A program made the position numbers and the translations under genes. A DNA stretch of 64,000 nt from Schistosoma mansoni (lineage: Eukaryota > Platyhelminthes > Trematoda > Strigeidida > Schistosomatidae), in the NCBI RefSeq assembly GCF_000237925.1, contig NW_017386067.1:452961-516960 (forward strand). The letters are read 5' to 3'. Positions 44,580 to 55,329 of this stretch are shown piece by piece. The notes below the pieces were generated by a model. The model was not told the DNA's origin. It did not search any database and saw nothing but the letters and a program-made list of their open reading frames with translations. The number at the start of each line of letters is the position of its first letter. The stretch's first letter is position 1.

Positions 44580-44652
44580 AAAAACCTGGAAGCAATGATC
44601 AACTATTCTTGTCATAGTATGGGACTCCCTAACAGTGTGCATCCATGATCCT
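44580..44652 (-). repeat. family B scrap
   Basis: aacctggaagcaatgatc, catagtatgggactccc and gtgtgcatccatgatcc reverse the ribozyme-tRNA junction. It is heavily mutated. Confidence 0.5.
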
Positions 44653-44654
44653 CT

Positions 44655-45385
44655 ATTTTGTATTTACTTGTTTTAGATATACTTTTAATCTATTGATTAA
44701 AATGCATCACTATAATTTTTCTTACGCTATTGGAGCAATCCTATCCAGTTGTTTCCAATTTTACTATTCATCCTTTTCATGTCCACTTCCTATTCTCGAT
44801 GCAGTGTGCTATTTGGTTTTCCAGTTTTTTGTTTCCATTTCAGGATTCCAAGTTAGAACTTGCCTCATGATGTAGTTTGATGATTTCCTCAATATGTGTC
44901 CTGTTCAACTCCACCCATCTTTTTCTAATTTCCTTATCAGATGGAAACTGGCTTGTTTTCTCCCATAATAGATTGTTACTGATTGTATCTTGTCAACCAA
45001 CATTGAGTATCTGGTGTAGAAAATTGTTTGTAAATACTTGTACATTTTCGACGATGGTTGTGGTAGGTCTCCACGTTTCATCTCCAAACTATAGAACTGT
45101 CTTCACGTTCGTATTGATGATTCTGACTTTGATATTGGTTGAGAGTTGTTTTGAGTTCCGAATGTTCCTCAATTGTGGGAAGGCTGTCCTTCATTTTTCA
45201 ATCTTTCCCTTTACACCTGTATCAGATCCTCTTTATTCATCGATGATGTTACGCAGATGGATACGTGAAAGATTCCACATCGTCCAGAGCTTCTCCATCA
45301 AGTGTGATTGTGTTAGTATTCTGTGTGTGTTGTAATCAAGGATGTTGCTTTTTCCTTTGTGTATGTAGAGGCCTACTGATGCACA
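44655..45385 (-). mobile_element. LINE family III, antisense, decayed
   Basis: The reverse translation resembles the protein at 184-832 (YLQTIFYTRYSM, RKQASFHLIRKL), and ctgtatcagatcctctttat...catcgatgatg matches its GSIIDEHGG block. Many substitutions, no terminal repeats found. Confidence 0.65.
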
Positions 45386-45712
45386 TTTACATTTGAATGA
45401 AATATATATTCATTAATTGATCACATTGATCATTTATAGTATCACTATTCATTTTAATAATGGATAAACACGCTGATACATATATGAAGATTACAATCTG
45501 TCATTGTTACGTAACAGATTGAATGTTTAACCATAGAGGTTAATATAGAATAGAAATAATCACATAATTACTTACTATCTAGTACATACCTATTCCTAAT
45601 CAATAATAATAAATTTAAATGATCAAGTTTTTGTAACAACAATAATAAATCGATCGAAATAAGTAATCAATAAAGATTATCAATTATAATATTGAATTAA
45701 TCAATAATTTTA
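45386..45712. other. intergenic, nothing recognised
   Basis: AT-rich; no features. Confidence 0.4.
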
Positions 45713-45727
45713 TGATTGATTTTCAAT

Positions 45728-47184
45728 CAGTCAGTCAGTCAGCGACAACGTAGAACCAGCCACATACATGCATCGGTACAAGTTGCCATACCTCATTAGC
45801 ACAACAAGATGAACACCGGATTCATAGAGGTAGTTAATTGAGTGGTGGTAATATATAAAAGATAGGTTGTATATAAAGATATAGTAAAGGAAGGAAGAAA
45901 TTTATGAAGCAATTTTAATCTCAAGGTTTAAGGGAAGATAAAGAGTGTATACACCTACGCCATTGTGACCGATTCTGATTCATATCACCTAGAGTCTCCA
46001 ACCATTGGTTACGATAGTCATGCGGACCCCAACCAGGTAGTCTGCATCTACCAACATGGTTTAGACTAGAAGTTAGTAACTTCAAGCACTGATGCCACGT
46101 TTTGGTTTGTCCGCCTCTAACTCTCTTCCAACCATCCCCTACACTAGTCAGCATTGCGAGTCGTGGTAATCGGTGTTCAGGCATACGTAACACATGGCCC
46201 AACCATCTCAGTCGATGAAGATTTATCACCTCATCAACTGATTTACCATCGTTCCCTAATACCCTGCGTCTAACCTCACTATTACTTACTCGGTGATCCC
46301 AGCAGATGCGAGCAATATTTCTAAGGCATCTGTGGTCAAATACTAGTAACCTACGAGTATCTTCTACTCTTAATGGTCATGTTTCGCAGCCGTAAAGTAG
46401 AACAGAGCGAACTGCTGCGCAGTATACTCGTCCCTTAATTGATAGACGGATATCTCGTCTTCGCCATAGGTGACGTAAGTTGGCAAAAGCCAAACGAGCT
46501 TTTTGAATCCGTGTTGAGATTTCGTCAGACACCAACCCATTAGGGCTGATCATACTTCCAAGATAAGTGAAGTTGTCGACGCGTTCGACTACTTCACTCC
46601 CTATCCTTAGTTCAGGTGTTGACGCAGGCCAGTCCTGGAGTAACAATTTACATTTGGATGGGGAGAAACGCATCCCAAACATCCTGGCATTATTACTCAG
46701 TTCTAACAGAAGACTCTGCATTTTGTCAGTGTCTTCACCAAACAGGACTATGTCATCTGCGTATTCTAAGTCGCTTAGTGGTGCCCCTGGTAGGAGACCA
46801 ATTCCTGAAAATTCAGTCGACGAGTGTTATTTGCAGCAACAGGTCTATAATGAAGTTAAACAAAAACGGGGATAGTGGGCAGCCTTGACGGACACCACTT
46901 GAGGTTGTAAAATCATATGACAGTTCGCCATAAGCTCTCACTCGACTGGTAGTGTTCGAGTAAAGAGCCTTCACAAGGTTTATGTACTTCTCAGGTACAC
47001 CTTTCAATGACAGACACTGCCACAGAACCTCTCGGTCTACAGAGTCAAATGCTGCTTTTAAGTCAAGAAAAACTATCATTGTCGGACGCCGATAAGCATG
47101 TCTGTGCTCTAAAACTTGACGAATGGTGAATATGTGGTCGATACAGCCACGACCAGGTCTGAAGCCAGCCTGATTTTCTAGTGT
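45728..47184 (-). mobile_element. LINE family II, antisense, longest copy
   Basis: RTE-like reverse transcriptase on the minus strand: [20 protein letters not shown] (near 47180-47110), IVFLDLKAAFDSVDREVLW, GVPEKYINLVKALYSN, GVRQGCPLSPFLFNFII, SKCKLLLQDWPASTPELRIG, FTYLGSMISPNGLVSDEI, VYCAAVRSVLLYGCET and the tail [18 protein letters not shown] to a stop at 45921. It has a 3' UTR and a CAGT-type tail. ttgattttcaat (45716-45727) and ttgatttccaat (47185-47196) form an imperfect target duplication. Breaks include a frame change near 46815 and a stop near 46376, with the endonuclease truncated off. Confidence 0.83.
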
Positions 47185-47267
47185 TTGATTTCCAATAGAC
47201 TAATCTAATACATACATTATTGATTCTGTAATAGATTAAATTAGATAGCCGTTTTCTAATGAAGTTT

Positions 47268-47580
47268 GAACAAGCAGGTGGCCATCAAGACTCAGTAGGT
47301 AAATGGATAACGCGATGGCTTTTGAAGGGAAAGATACTGGGTTCGAGTCCCAGAATGAACATCAACTATGAGATGCAGGTACATCCAGCTGACGAGTCCC
47401 AAATAAGACAAAACGCGCGTCAAACTGGATTCCACTGATAGCCACTATCTATCTTTGCTTATAAAGCTTGTGACTTCATGCAATATCGAGGCAGTCCGCA
47501 CAGAATGCACATATGCTAATAAGAAACTGATCAATTTCAGTCCTAAATAACAATGGGAAGATACAAGTATGCAAACAGCT
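47268..47580 (+). repeat. family A SINE, nearly whole
   Basis: tRNA-like boxes (actcagtaggtaaatggata; gggttcgagtcccagaatg), the ribozyme region 47374-47440 (cagctgacgagtcccaaata; acgcgcgtcaaactggattc), then the downstream part to gggaagatacaag. The ribozyme GAAA is lost (agacaaaacg). Confidence 0.78.
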
Positions 47581-47584
47581 TGCT

Positions 47585-47945
47585 TCTAATTGTTTAAAAG
47601 TTAAATAATTAATGCATTTTAAGTTTCCATAGAAATTGAAATCAAAATCAATTATGTGACATTCTTTGTCTAATTCATTTGTTTAGCTTAGGCTTGTATA
47701 GGTCAGGCCGTGTTTTATTGACTGTGATTTTAATTTCTGTAACTATTAGGAACATATTTAAATTGGATAATGCATTGTTACTAGGAGATACTGATTAATT
47801 ATAAGATAGAATTGATCAATGAAATGTTTGTCTAGTTTTTTTTAAATAATCGTTGGATTCTATAGATAATGTTGTAGTCATAATGTTATCCTGTTCGAAG
47901 ATAAGTCAGAAATCGCATTTTTCAATCTTTAGTCAGTTTTAATTC
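47585..47945. other. intergenic, nothing recognised
   Basis: AT-rich; no features. Confidence 0.4.
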
Positions 47946-47949
47946 ACTT

Positions 47950-48238
47950 GGTATTGTTTGTTTGGATCTTCCCATCGATGTGTTTCGGACTGCAACTGGT
48001 CAGTCTCTAATTGGCATATGTGCATACTGTGCGTATTGCCTCGATATACCTTAATTCACAAGCATGGTAAGTAGAGATGGATAGTGGCTAGTAGTGGAAT
48101 CCAGGATGCGTGTTTCGTCCTATTTGGGACTCGTCAGCTGGAGGTACCTGCATCTCAGAGTTGATGTTCACTCTGGGACTCGAACCCAGTACCCTCGCTT
48201 CAAACGCCATCGCGTTATCCACTCGGCCACTGAGTCCT
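47950..48238 (-). repeat. family A SINE, antisense, cut by gap
   Basis: Minus strand: tRNA-like part at the gap edge (aggactcagtggccgagtgg, ggttcgagtcccag), the hammerhead (48091-48153) and the complete downstream part to gggaagatccaaac. This is one of the better kept copies. Confidence 0.8.
48091..48153 (-). ncRNA. hammerhead ribozyme (family A), core intact
   Basis: Minus strand reads ccagctgacgagtcccaaat then aggacgaaacacgcatcctg. Core CTGANGA and GAAA are present, stem II is gtcc/ggac, and stem I ccag/ctgg sits beside the cleavage triplet atc. Stem III is weak (acacgcat instead of the self-paired acgcgcgt), so activity is uncertain. The sequence closely resembles the published Sm-alpha hammerhead. 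Confidence 0.65.
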
Positions 48239-48438
48239 NNNNNNNNNNNNNNNNNNNNNNNNNNNNNNNNNNNNNNNNNNNNNNNNNNNNNNNNNNNNNN
48301 NNNNNNNNNNNNNNNNNNNNNNNNNNNNNNNNNNNNNNNNNNNNNNNNNNNNNNNNNNNNNNNNNNNNNNNNNNNNNNNNNNNNNNNNNNNNNNNNNNNN
48401 NNNNNNNNNNNNNNNNNNNNNNNNNNNNNNNNNNNNNN
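48239..48438. other. assembly gap (200 N)
   Basis: Exactly 200 N, starting inside a family A SINE at its tRNA-like end. Confidence 0.99.
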
Positions 48439-48559
48439 TCCAGGAATTCTTATTACAGACTGAAAAAAGCCATCGGACTAAAAGGTGTATTCTTTTTAGT
48501 TTGTTGAATCGTGGAGAACCTCGAGCTTTGTAGTTCCATATCACGCACTGACCCTTTCC

Positions 48560-48830
48560 TGACAGCTACTACAAACCAGGAAGCACTGAACAGTTGTTTC
48601 GCTCAAGTATGAAACTCCTCAACATAGAATTGACTGAAGTTAGAATTACACATCGTTTAATGTTAGCTCAGTGGTCTTAAGGTTAAGCACTCTCTGATAA
48701 GCTTGAAGTATTAGACTTAATCTTCACTCACACTCAATGACGAGCAGACCTGTTGTATAACGAAACGGTTGTTCAGTTCATCCTGGTTTCTAATGGTTTT
48801 ATAAGGTCAACCTGTAATTTTAAAACCCCA
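48560..48830 (+). repeat. decayed family B SINE
   Basis: gttagaattacacatcgttt, ttagctcagtggtcttaagg and tgacgagcagacctgttgta, followed by acgaaacggttgttcagttc, keep the family order with many changes. The ribozyme is not functional. Confidence 0.5.
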
Positions 48831-48834
48831 AGAT

Positions 48835-49280
48835 GGATAAGTAGTCGTATTTTTTTACTACAGTAATCCGGTTGGTTTAAACATGTGTTCCACTAAGAAC
48901 TGACATTACTTACACTATTATTATGAATTAAAAAGGAGCAGAAGCTTATTTGTCTTAGGTTTACGGCTTCTATTCCTTACAATCAGATTTATTGTGACGA
49001 CTAATTACTATTGAGAAATTGAATTCCTCCTAATAGGATGTACAACTCCACAACAAGACCTATATCACCTCATTTTTGCATTCTTTTTTATCTTAGAAAA
49101 ATTCAAAACGAAAAATATCTTCACATTAATCCTGATAAATTATTAACCTGAGTTTTCACCTGGAATTTCTATGTCCTGTTGCCGTTGTCATTGATAACAA
49201 CAAATTTTTATCCAGTTTTTCAAAGCAAATCATTTAACTAACATATATCAAGCATCATATTTAAATAGAAATGTTTTTAA
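48835..49280. other. intergenic, nothing recognised
   Basis: AT-rich; no features. Confidence 0.4.
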
Positions 49281-49284
49281 TTTT

Positions 49285-49690
49285 TGTCATCTTATTATTT
49301 ACTTCATTACGCCTATTATCCCTCGTGGAGGAGCATAGGGCACCCACCAATGATCTAAATCCGACTCTGTCCTCAACAATCCTTCCCAGTTGCTTTCAGT
49401 TGTTGTTCATCCTTTTCATATCTCCTTCCGACTCTCGACGCATTGTGTTCTTTGGTCTTCCTCTTTTCCGTTCCTCTTCAGAATTCAAAATTAGTGCTCG
49501 CTTCTGATGCAGTTTGATTATTTCCTCAATGTATTTCCTATCCGCTTCCGTCGTCTTTTCCGAATTTCCCCTTCAGATAAAAGCTGATTTGTTCTTTTCC
49601 ATAGAAAGTTGGTGCTGATAATATCCGGTCAATGGAGATTGAGTATCTTGCGTAGACAATTGTTTATAAATGTTTATTATAGTAATTTCG
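49285..49690 (-). mobile_element. LINE family III, antisense fragment
   Basis: Reverse of the family 3' end: tacgcctattatccctcgtg, gaggagcatagggcacccac, ttctttggtcttcctctttt and ttgcgtagacaattgtttat follow the order of 7455-7850. Decayed, interrupted by a family B copy at its 5' side. Confidence 0.65.
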
Positions 49691-50030
49691 ACAGTTGAGA
49701 TCATGAGTCAATTGGAGCTAGACCACTATGGAAAACCTGGAATCACTGGATGGCCGTTTCGTCATACTGTGGGTCTCCTCAGTAGCAGCTCGCATCCGCG
49801 ATCCCGCCTAGAAAGATTCGAACCCACGACCTGTTAGTTTCGATCGCGAGCGTTTAACACCTAGACCATTGAGCCGAACGGCATGACATAACATAAACCA
49901 ATCCACGAAATTGAGCGACACATCCACCATTGTCTTCAGTGAGTTACTATCGCACAACAGACCTGATTGAACTCCACTGGTTACTGCTTCTCACTAGAAC
50001 TCTAAGAAATACCTCTTGAAGCAGCAAGTC
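49680..50030 (-). repeat. family B SINE, antisense, nearly whole
   Basis: The tail (tgagatcatgagtcaattgg, gaaaacctggaatcactgga), ribozyme (gatggccgtttcgtcatact; core disrupted), tRNA-like boxes (agattcgaacccacgac) and 5' segment (ttactgcttctcactagaac) are all present in antisense order. Confidence 0.75.
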
Positions 50031-50130
50031 ACTGGTGAGCACATGTTGAATAATATCAGAAGGGGTTTTTGTGGATATTATAGTAATTTCAATAGTTGAA
50101 ATCATGAGTCATTTGAAGCTAGTTCACCAT

Positions 50131-50182
50131 GGATGTGCACTTCTGAGGAGTCCCACAATAGGACGAAACGGCCGTCCAGTCC
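50131..50182 (+). ncRNA. hammerhead ribozyme (family B), core intact
   Basis: gtgcacttctgaggagtccc then acaataggacgaaacggccg then tccagtcc. CTGAGGA (CTGANGA) and GAAA are intact, stem II is gtcc/ggac, stem III is the palindrome acggccgt, and the cleavage triplet is gtc. Stem I pairs over tca/agt-type bases but its first pair next to the core is mismatched. It is the best plus-strand example in the window. Confidence 0.68.
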
Positions 50183-50190
50183 TTTCAGGT

Positions 50191-50778
50191 TTCAAAAGTA
50201 ATACCAGCCGAACCATCGAAATTAAATTCATGGATAGAATTAATAATATGTTCGACATGAGATTTGAAAGGACCATCTGTAACCCCATTTTGATTTAAGT
50301 TCAATTGTTTCGTCAGAGTCTCTATAATACGAACCTGAAACTGTTCGAAACGTTTTTCTTGACGTTCCAGCAAGGCTTCAAATTGTTCAAAGGTAAATGA
50401 CATCTTGATAAGATAACCTATCGCCAGTTTTTATATCTAGAGCTTTAGATCCTTGTTATGCCGTGTACTGCAAGACTGCTTGAATGATAGAACCTGCAAC
50501 GTTTCAAGAAAGAAGACAGAAGACTAGTAAGTAGGAATGTTATTCCAAACAGTGTCAAATATATTACAAAAATCTCATGTATTATTAGTTTTTGGCTGAA
50601 AGTAAATCATTATTTCGGACAGCCAATAGGCACATTGGGGGGCCTTCTTATTCACCCAATAGGCAAGCTACACGTCGATATTCCATAATATTCCTGTAGC
50701 AGTGATTGGATGGAAAGTCTCTGGCTCTTTCTGAGCTTCTTGAGGCTACTTTGAGTTTGTCAACGAGCCATCTTTACA
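50191..50778 (-). mobile_element. Gypsy fragment: LTR (type gamma) plus gag start
   Basis: Minus strand: an LTR of about 345 bp (50778 down to about 50432, homologous to 43165-43517), a tggcgatagg primer-binding-site-like stretch, then the start of a gag related to that of the 1083-5889 element (shared LERQEKRFE-type segment and FDG-AGITFE). It is a broken fragment. The rest of the element is absent. Confidence 0.78.
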
Positions 50779-51057
50779 GTCTAGCTTCAAATGAATCATG
50801 ATCTCAACTATTGGTATTACATAATCATTTATTTTTTATTATAAGTAATTGTAACCATAGGGCTCACCTGTTCTATTGTGAATGTCATGTTTACAATATA
50901 TAAATACACGTCAATCTTAAATATGTTTAATAGCATATATAATGTACTGTTCCACTTATTGTGCTTTTCAATTCCATTTCAACTAACTGTTTCAGTTTCA
51001 CTAAATGAAGTATATTAAACTTTAGTTTATAATTATATTGTTCTTATAGTGTTCTTA

Positions 51058-51480
51058 TAGTCCTACTCACTGCCTTCTCGTGGCACCGATGTTGTTTACG
51101 AAATTAACGAGACGAAAAGCGAATGTCCGGAGCTTTAACCGGGTTGGTGGACACGGAAAGTTCACTTAGGGGTTGTGAAACCCTGACTCAAAACCAATGG
51201 TGTACATGGGCTCCAGGATCCTGAGGGAACAAACGGCGTATGAATCAATCGTTGGTCACCGACTACCGTGGGACTACATTTCCCCACGACGTTCCACTGC
51301 CTTGTGGATTAGACCTTTAGGTCAAAGGTTCCGGGTGTGGCCCCGTAAGAAAACCACCTGTTTCGGTTTGGGCACCTGGGCAGTATCACAGCCCTCATAC
51401 AAATCAAATGAGATTTGTGTGGCGCATATATGTCTGGTACCCCCTTGTTCCAATAATTATGTGTATAAATGAATGAATGA
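51058..51480 (+). mobile_element. short LINE-I derivative, 5'-truncated
   Basis: Begins inside the leader (tcctactcactgccttctcg), continues with cgaaaagcgaatgtccgg and tgtggccccgtaagaaaacc, and ends tggcgcatatatgtctggta with a gtataaatgaatgaatga tail. A hairpin lies at acaaatcaaatgagatttgt. Confidence 0.8.
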
Positions 51481-51489
51481 ATGTCAGTT

Positions 51490-51790
51490 ACTAGGTTAAT
51501 CCCATATACCCTTATTCTAGTCCAATTTATTCATTCTTCTTAAGTAGTCATATTTGGACTTCGTTAATTATTCATATATCAACCCTGACTGTTTTTTTTA
51601 TATGAGCGTGTTCAGTTCTTATCTTATTCATCACATATCTGTAACTTATTTTTGGTCTGACTATAAATACTGAGTAATGCTAAGTTAAATTAAATTAGCT
51701 TACATGCCTTTTCTACCGTGCGCCATTTCGTTTGACTTCTCTCTCTGTTCTTTCCTTTCTTAGCTTACGTCTTCCAGATTTTTTGACCCT
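51490..51790 (+). mobile_element. LTR fragment (type epsilon)
   Basis: Shares ttaatcccatatacccttat, caaccctgactg, atgagcgtg, cacatatctgtaacttatt and tctgactataaatactgag with 63755-64000. It is probably a solo or truncated LTR. The ends were not resolved. Confidence 0.6.
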
Positions 51791-51984
51791 ATCAACGATG
51801 GTACAAAATATACGTATTTGAAATTCATTCTCCAATTTGACTTTTTCTAATTCCGTCATACATTGTATACAAGGATTGGTGATATGTATCATTCAATAGT
51901 GATCAACATACGATCTAATGGAAATCAGATATCGAGCCATCAAATTATTTTTAGTTTTAATTCATATATAAATATATATTGGTT

Positions 51985-52255
51985 GTTTAGACTTTTCCAT
52001 TTATTATTAGGACTAAAATTGATCAGTTTGCTTCGGGATATGTGCATCCTGTACGAATTCCCTCGATATTACCAATAAGTTACAAGCATTTTATAAGCAG
52101 AGATGGATGTTAGCTAGTAATGGAATCTAGAATGTTTCAAGTCCCCGAGTGAACATAAACTTTTGGATACAGGTACATCCATATGACAAATCCCAAATAG
52201 GATGAAATGTACTTCCTGGATTCCATTGCCAAGAACCATTTATCTCGGCTTAAAT
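51985..52255. repeat. family A SINE, inverted 5' part, decayed
   Basis: The minus part (51988-52130: aggactaaaattgatcagtt ... agcagagatggatgttagct) is joined at about 52133 to a plus part (caagtccccgagtgaacata; atccatatgacaaatcccaa; ggattccattgccaagaacc). Confidence 0.62.
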
Positions 52256-52259
52256 ATAT

Positions 52260-52490
52260 ATTGATTGGTATTGTTTATTTGAATCTTCCGATTGATGCTT
52301 AGGACTGCAACTCCTCAGTCTCTTATTGGCATATGTGCATACTATGCGTATTGCCTCGATATTGCCTTAATTCACAAGCATTATAAGCAAAGATGGATAG
52401 TGGCTAACAATGGAAACCAGTTTGACGCGCGTTTCGTCTTATTTGAGACTCGTTAGCCGGATGTCCCTGCATCTCAGAGTTGATCAAAAG
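52260..52490 (-). repeat. family A SINE, antisense
   Basis: Minus strand: gatgcagggacatccggcta, acgagtctcaaataagacga, aacgcgcgtcaaactggttt, then the downstream part to gggaagattcaaa-like sequence. The ribozyme core has ctaacga for ctgacga. It carries the aaa insertion after gtc. Confidence 0.72.
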
Positions 52491-52734
52491 ACAGTATACT
52501 GGTTAATAATAAATCACTGATTATTATACATTGTACTTTTACCTTATACTTTCTGTTATACATTAGGTAGTAACTTAGTGATATATGGTTGTAACGTTAC
52601 ATAACACATTACTGAATATTTGAAATAGCTACATTACATTCGGTATTGTGAATAGAAATCGCCAGAAAAGTAATGACAGGAAAACAAAATTAATGATATT
52701 TGTGTTAGTTTTTATTTTCAAGTTGTATTGTAGT

Positions 52735-52862
52735 GCAGGGAGATTGTAGATGCGCACTGTCACTGAGGTGTCCCATACTAGGACGAAATAACCGTCCAGT
52801 ACTTTCAGGTTTTCTATGATGATCTATCTTCAATTGATTCATGATCTCAACTATTAAAATTA
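52735..52862 (+). repeat. family B ribozyme-tail segment
   Basis: gattgtagatgcgcactgtc, actgaggtgtcccatactag, gacgaaataaccgtccagta and tcaattgattcatgatctca. It belongs to the subfamily with extra bases (tca) between stem I and the core. Confidence 0.68.
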
Positions 52863-53019
52863 ATATTTCTTTTTGTTTATTTCCCTTTCAATGGAATTGT
52901 TTTAAACTAGATTCTTAAATTGAATTCTATTCAAACAAAAAAAACAAAAAAAAAACAGAACTCACTATAGTAACAATTGTTATCTGTTACTGTTTATCTG
53001 GTAGCCGTCGTCATGTATT

Positions 53020-53125
53020 ATCATTATTATTATTACTATTATTAGTATTACTATCATTACTATTATTATTATTATTATTATCAGTCAGCCCCCCCCCATT
53101 TAATAGTTATATATATATAAAGAGA
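53020..53125 (+). repeat. ATT microsatellite, poly-C and TA run
   Basis: An imperfect (att)n run, then nine C around 53090, then tatatatataaagagagaag. Confidence 0.85.
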
Positions 53126-53394
53126 GAAGGAGAAAGTAGTATCATTATTTTATTCTGTCAATACATATTAACATCTTATAATAGAGAAGCCTGAAGGACA
53201 TATTTTTTTTCTTCAAATTTCATTGGGTTAATAGTTTCCAATGTTCAAATTTCAAGGTTTATAATTAAATTACCGACTCCTTTTTAGATTATCCATAAAA
53301 TTCTTTATTCAAATAGTAAGTTTTGAATGGTTTTTTTCTTTTTTATTTCATTTCATGTTTAAACTTTATTGTTACATATTTGTAATTTGATAAA

Positions 53395-54150
53395 TAATTA
53401 CTTACTTACTTACTTATGTCTGTTACTACTCCTCATGGAGGAGTATAGGATGTACGCCAACATTCTCCATCTCAGTCTGTCTTCAACAATCTTTTCCAGT
53501 TGTTTCCATTTGCTATTCACCCTACCGATGTCTACTGACAAATCTCAAAGTAGCGTGTTCTTTGGTCTTTCATTTTTCTATTTCCATATAAGCTTCTAAG
53601 TTAGGGCTTGCCTTGTGATATAGTTTGATAATTTCCTCAATATGTGTCCTGTCCACCTACACCCATCTTTTGCTAATTTCCTCATCAGATGGAAACTGGG
53701 TTGTTGTCTCCCGTAATAGATTGTTACTGATTGTATCTGGTCAACAGACATTGAGTATCTTATGTAGAAAATTGTTGTTAAATACTTGTACATTTTTGAT
53801 GATGCCTGTAGTATTTTTCCACATTTCATCTCCGTACGGTAGAGTTGTCTTGACGTTTGTATTGAAGATTGTGACATTGATATTGGTTGAGAGTTGTTTC
53901 GAGTTGTATATAATCTTCAATTGTAGAAATGCTGTCCTTGATTTGCCAATCTTTACCTTTACACATGTATTAGATCCTCCTTATGCATCGATGACGTTGC
54001 GCAGGTGGATACGTGGAAGATTCCACATCCTCCAGAGCTTCTCCATCAGGTGTGATTGTGTTGGTGCTCTGTGTGTTTTAATCGAGGATGTTGCTTTTTC
54101 CTTTGTGTATGTTGAGGCCTATTGCTGCAGACGCTGCTATTAAACTAGTT
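53395..54150 (-). mobile_element. LINE family III, antisense, decayed but long
   Basis: The 3' tail is cttacttacttacttatgtc (reversed). Minus-strand protein blocks correspond to 184-832 with substitutions (YKYLTTIFYIRYSM, RQQPSFHLMRKLAKDGCRWT, HILRKLSNYITRQALT). The 5' side extends further than in the young copies (atccacatcctccagagctt). Confidence 0.72.
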
Positions 54151-54382
54151 GTCTATATTTGTATTGGTTGATGTGTATGGGATAGAAGGGCCAGGATGAT
54201 TTATAATATATGATTTTAATTAGATTATTGAATTATACATGAGTCAGTGATTCAGTAGCACAAAAAGAAACAAACTGAAAGGATGACTTTTTTTCAATCG
54301 AAGTATACGACAACTCTTCAATACTGTGAATGTTTAACCATATTAAGACAATTTTATTGGAACAGATAGATTGTTGCCAGTA

Positions 54383-54428
54383 GTAGTAGAAGTAGTAGTA
54401 GTAGTAATAATAATAATAATAATAATAG
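54383..54428 (+). repeat. TAG/TAA microsatellite
   Basis: agtagtagtagtagtaataa continuing to aataatagac. Confidence 0.9.
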
Positions 54429-54654
54429 ACTCGATGACAAATATTTTGTCCTATGTGGAACTTGTCAGTTGAACGCAGCTAGGATTTCAATGTTAATGTT
54501 TTAACCTCTACTAATAAGGATACTGACACTCAGAAAATCTATTTGTATAGTTTATCAGTTTTTGGTAATAAACCGGTATATTATGTAAAATCTATTCCTA
54601 ATAAATGTATCATTACATTTCATAGTCCTTCTTATATTTGAGAGAGGTTGGATC

Positions 54655-54775
54655 GTGCATGTCCACTGACATTAAGGAGTCCCATACTAGGATGAAACGG
54701 CTATCCAGAGCTTCCAGATTATTCATGGTGGTCTAGCTTCAATTGACTCACGATTTCAACTATAATATTCCAGTT
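54655..54775 (+). repeat. family B ribozyme-tail segment
   Basis: gtccactgacattaaggagt, cccatactaggatgaaacgg and ctatccagagcttcc, then gtggtctagcttcaattgac. The ribozyme core is changed (ttaagga), and the subfamily has the 3-base insertion. Confidence 0.68.
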
Positions 54776-54834
54776 TAAGGGACACTTTGGAAAGTATGAA
54801 AAATCATTCATTAAATAAATCATTTACATATTCA

Positions 54835-54975
54835 CCTTGAATTGTCCTTTATATATTCCATCATTTGTCTATATTCATTCCTGTTCTCTTTAGTTCAATA
54901 TTTTATTGGTAAACATTCGATATCCAATTTTCGCTACATACTACTTATATCTGTCCGCATAAGTAGCATATAACA
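54835..54975. repeat. repeat family D, terminal part
   Basis: cattcgatatccaattttcg and tactacttatatctgtccgcataagtag, the same hairpin end as 29395-29530 and 41216-41640. Confidence 0.55.
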
Positions 54976-55109
54976 CAAACAAATCAATTATAGAAATAAC
55001 AAAAAGAGAAAATAATTATTCAGCTTCAACAAATGTTATATTCAAATCCGTTGGTATAATTATTTAGTTTTGTTTTAATGAACTATTTGTTTTCTCTTTC
55101 TTTGAATCA

Positions 55110-55265
55110 AACTTTATATGAAAATGGATGGATCGTGGATAGAAGTCTTATTTAGGACTTGTCGATTGGATCTGCTTACATTTCATTGTTTGTATTCACA
55201 TTAGGATTCGAATCCAGTGCCTTTCTTTTCATACAAAAAAAATGTTAACCAATGAGTTATGGAGT
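55110..55265 (-). repeat. decayed family A SINE
   Basis: agtcttatttaggacttgtc and attcgaatccagtgcctttc keep ribozyme stem II and B-box positions only. Confidence 0.45.
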
Positions 55266-55329
55266 TCAACTAGTGATGAAATGAATGACAAATAAATTTT
55301 TTTGTTATTTCTCAATGAGTAGAGGAATT

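Larger units (their letters stand above)
50060..50815 (+). repeat. family B fold-back copy split by an LTR-element fragment
   Basis: The left arm gttgaaatcatgagtcattt...caccatgg joins the ribozyme at 50131; the tail is interrupted after tcaggttt (about 50190) and resumes at 50779 with gtctagcttcaaatgaatca. The 588-bp interruption is the Gypsy-type fragment listed below. Confidence 0.72.

Noticed and set aside
44877-45335. Open frame of about 150 codons with hydrophobic stretches on the plus strand, and a similar one at 53625-54143
   Set aside because: Both are the reverse side of decayed LINE family III copies. The hydrophobic character comes from the antisense reading.
53020-53125. Structured regulatory element in the ATT/poly-C region
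   Set aside because: It is simple-sequence repeats only, with no conserved flank.
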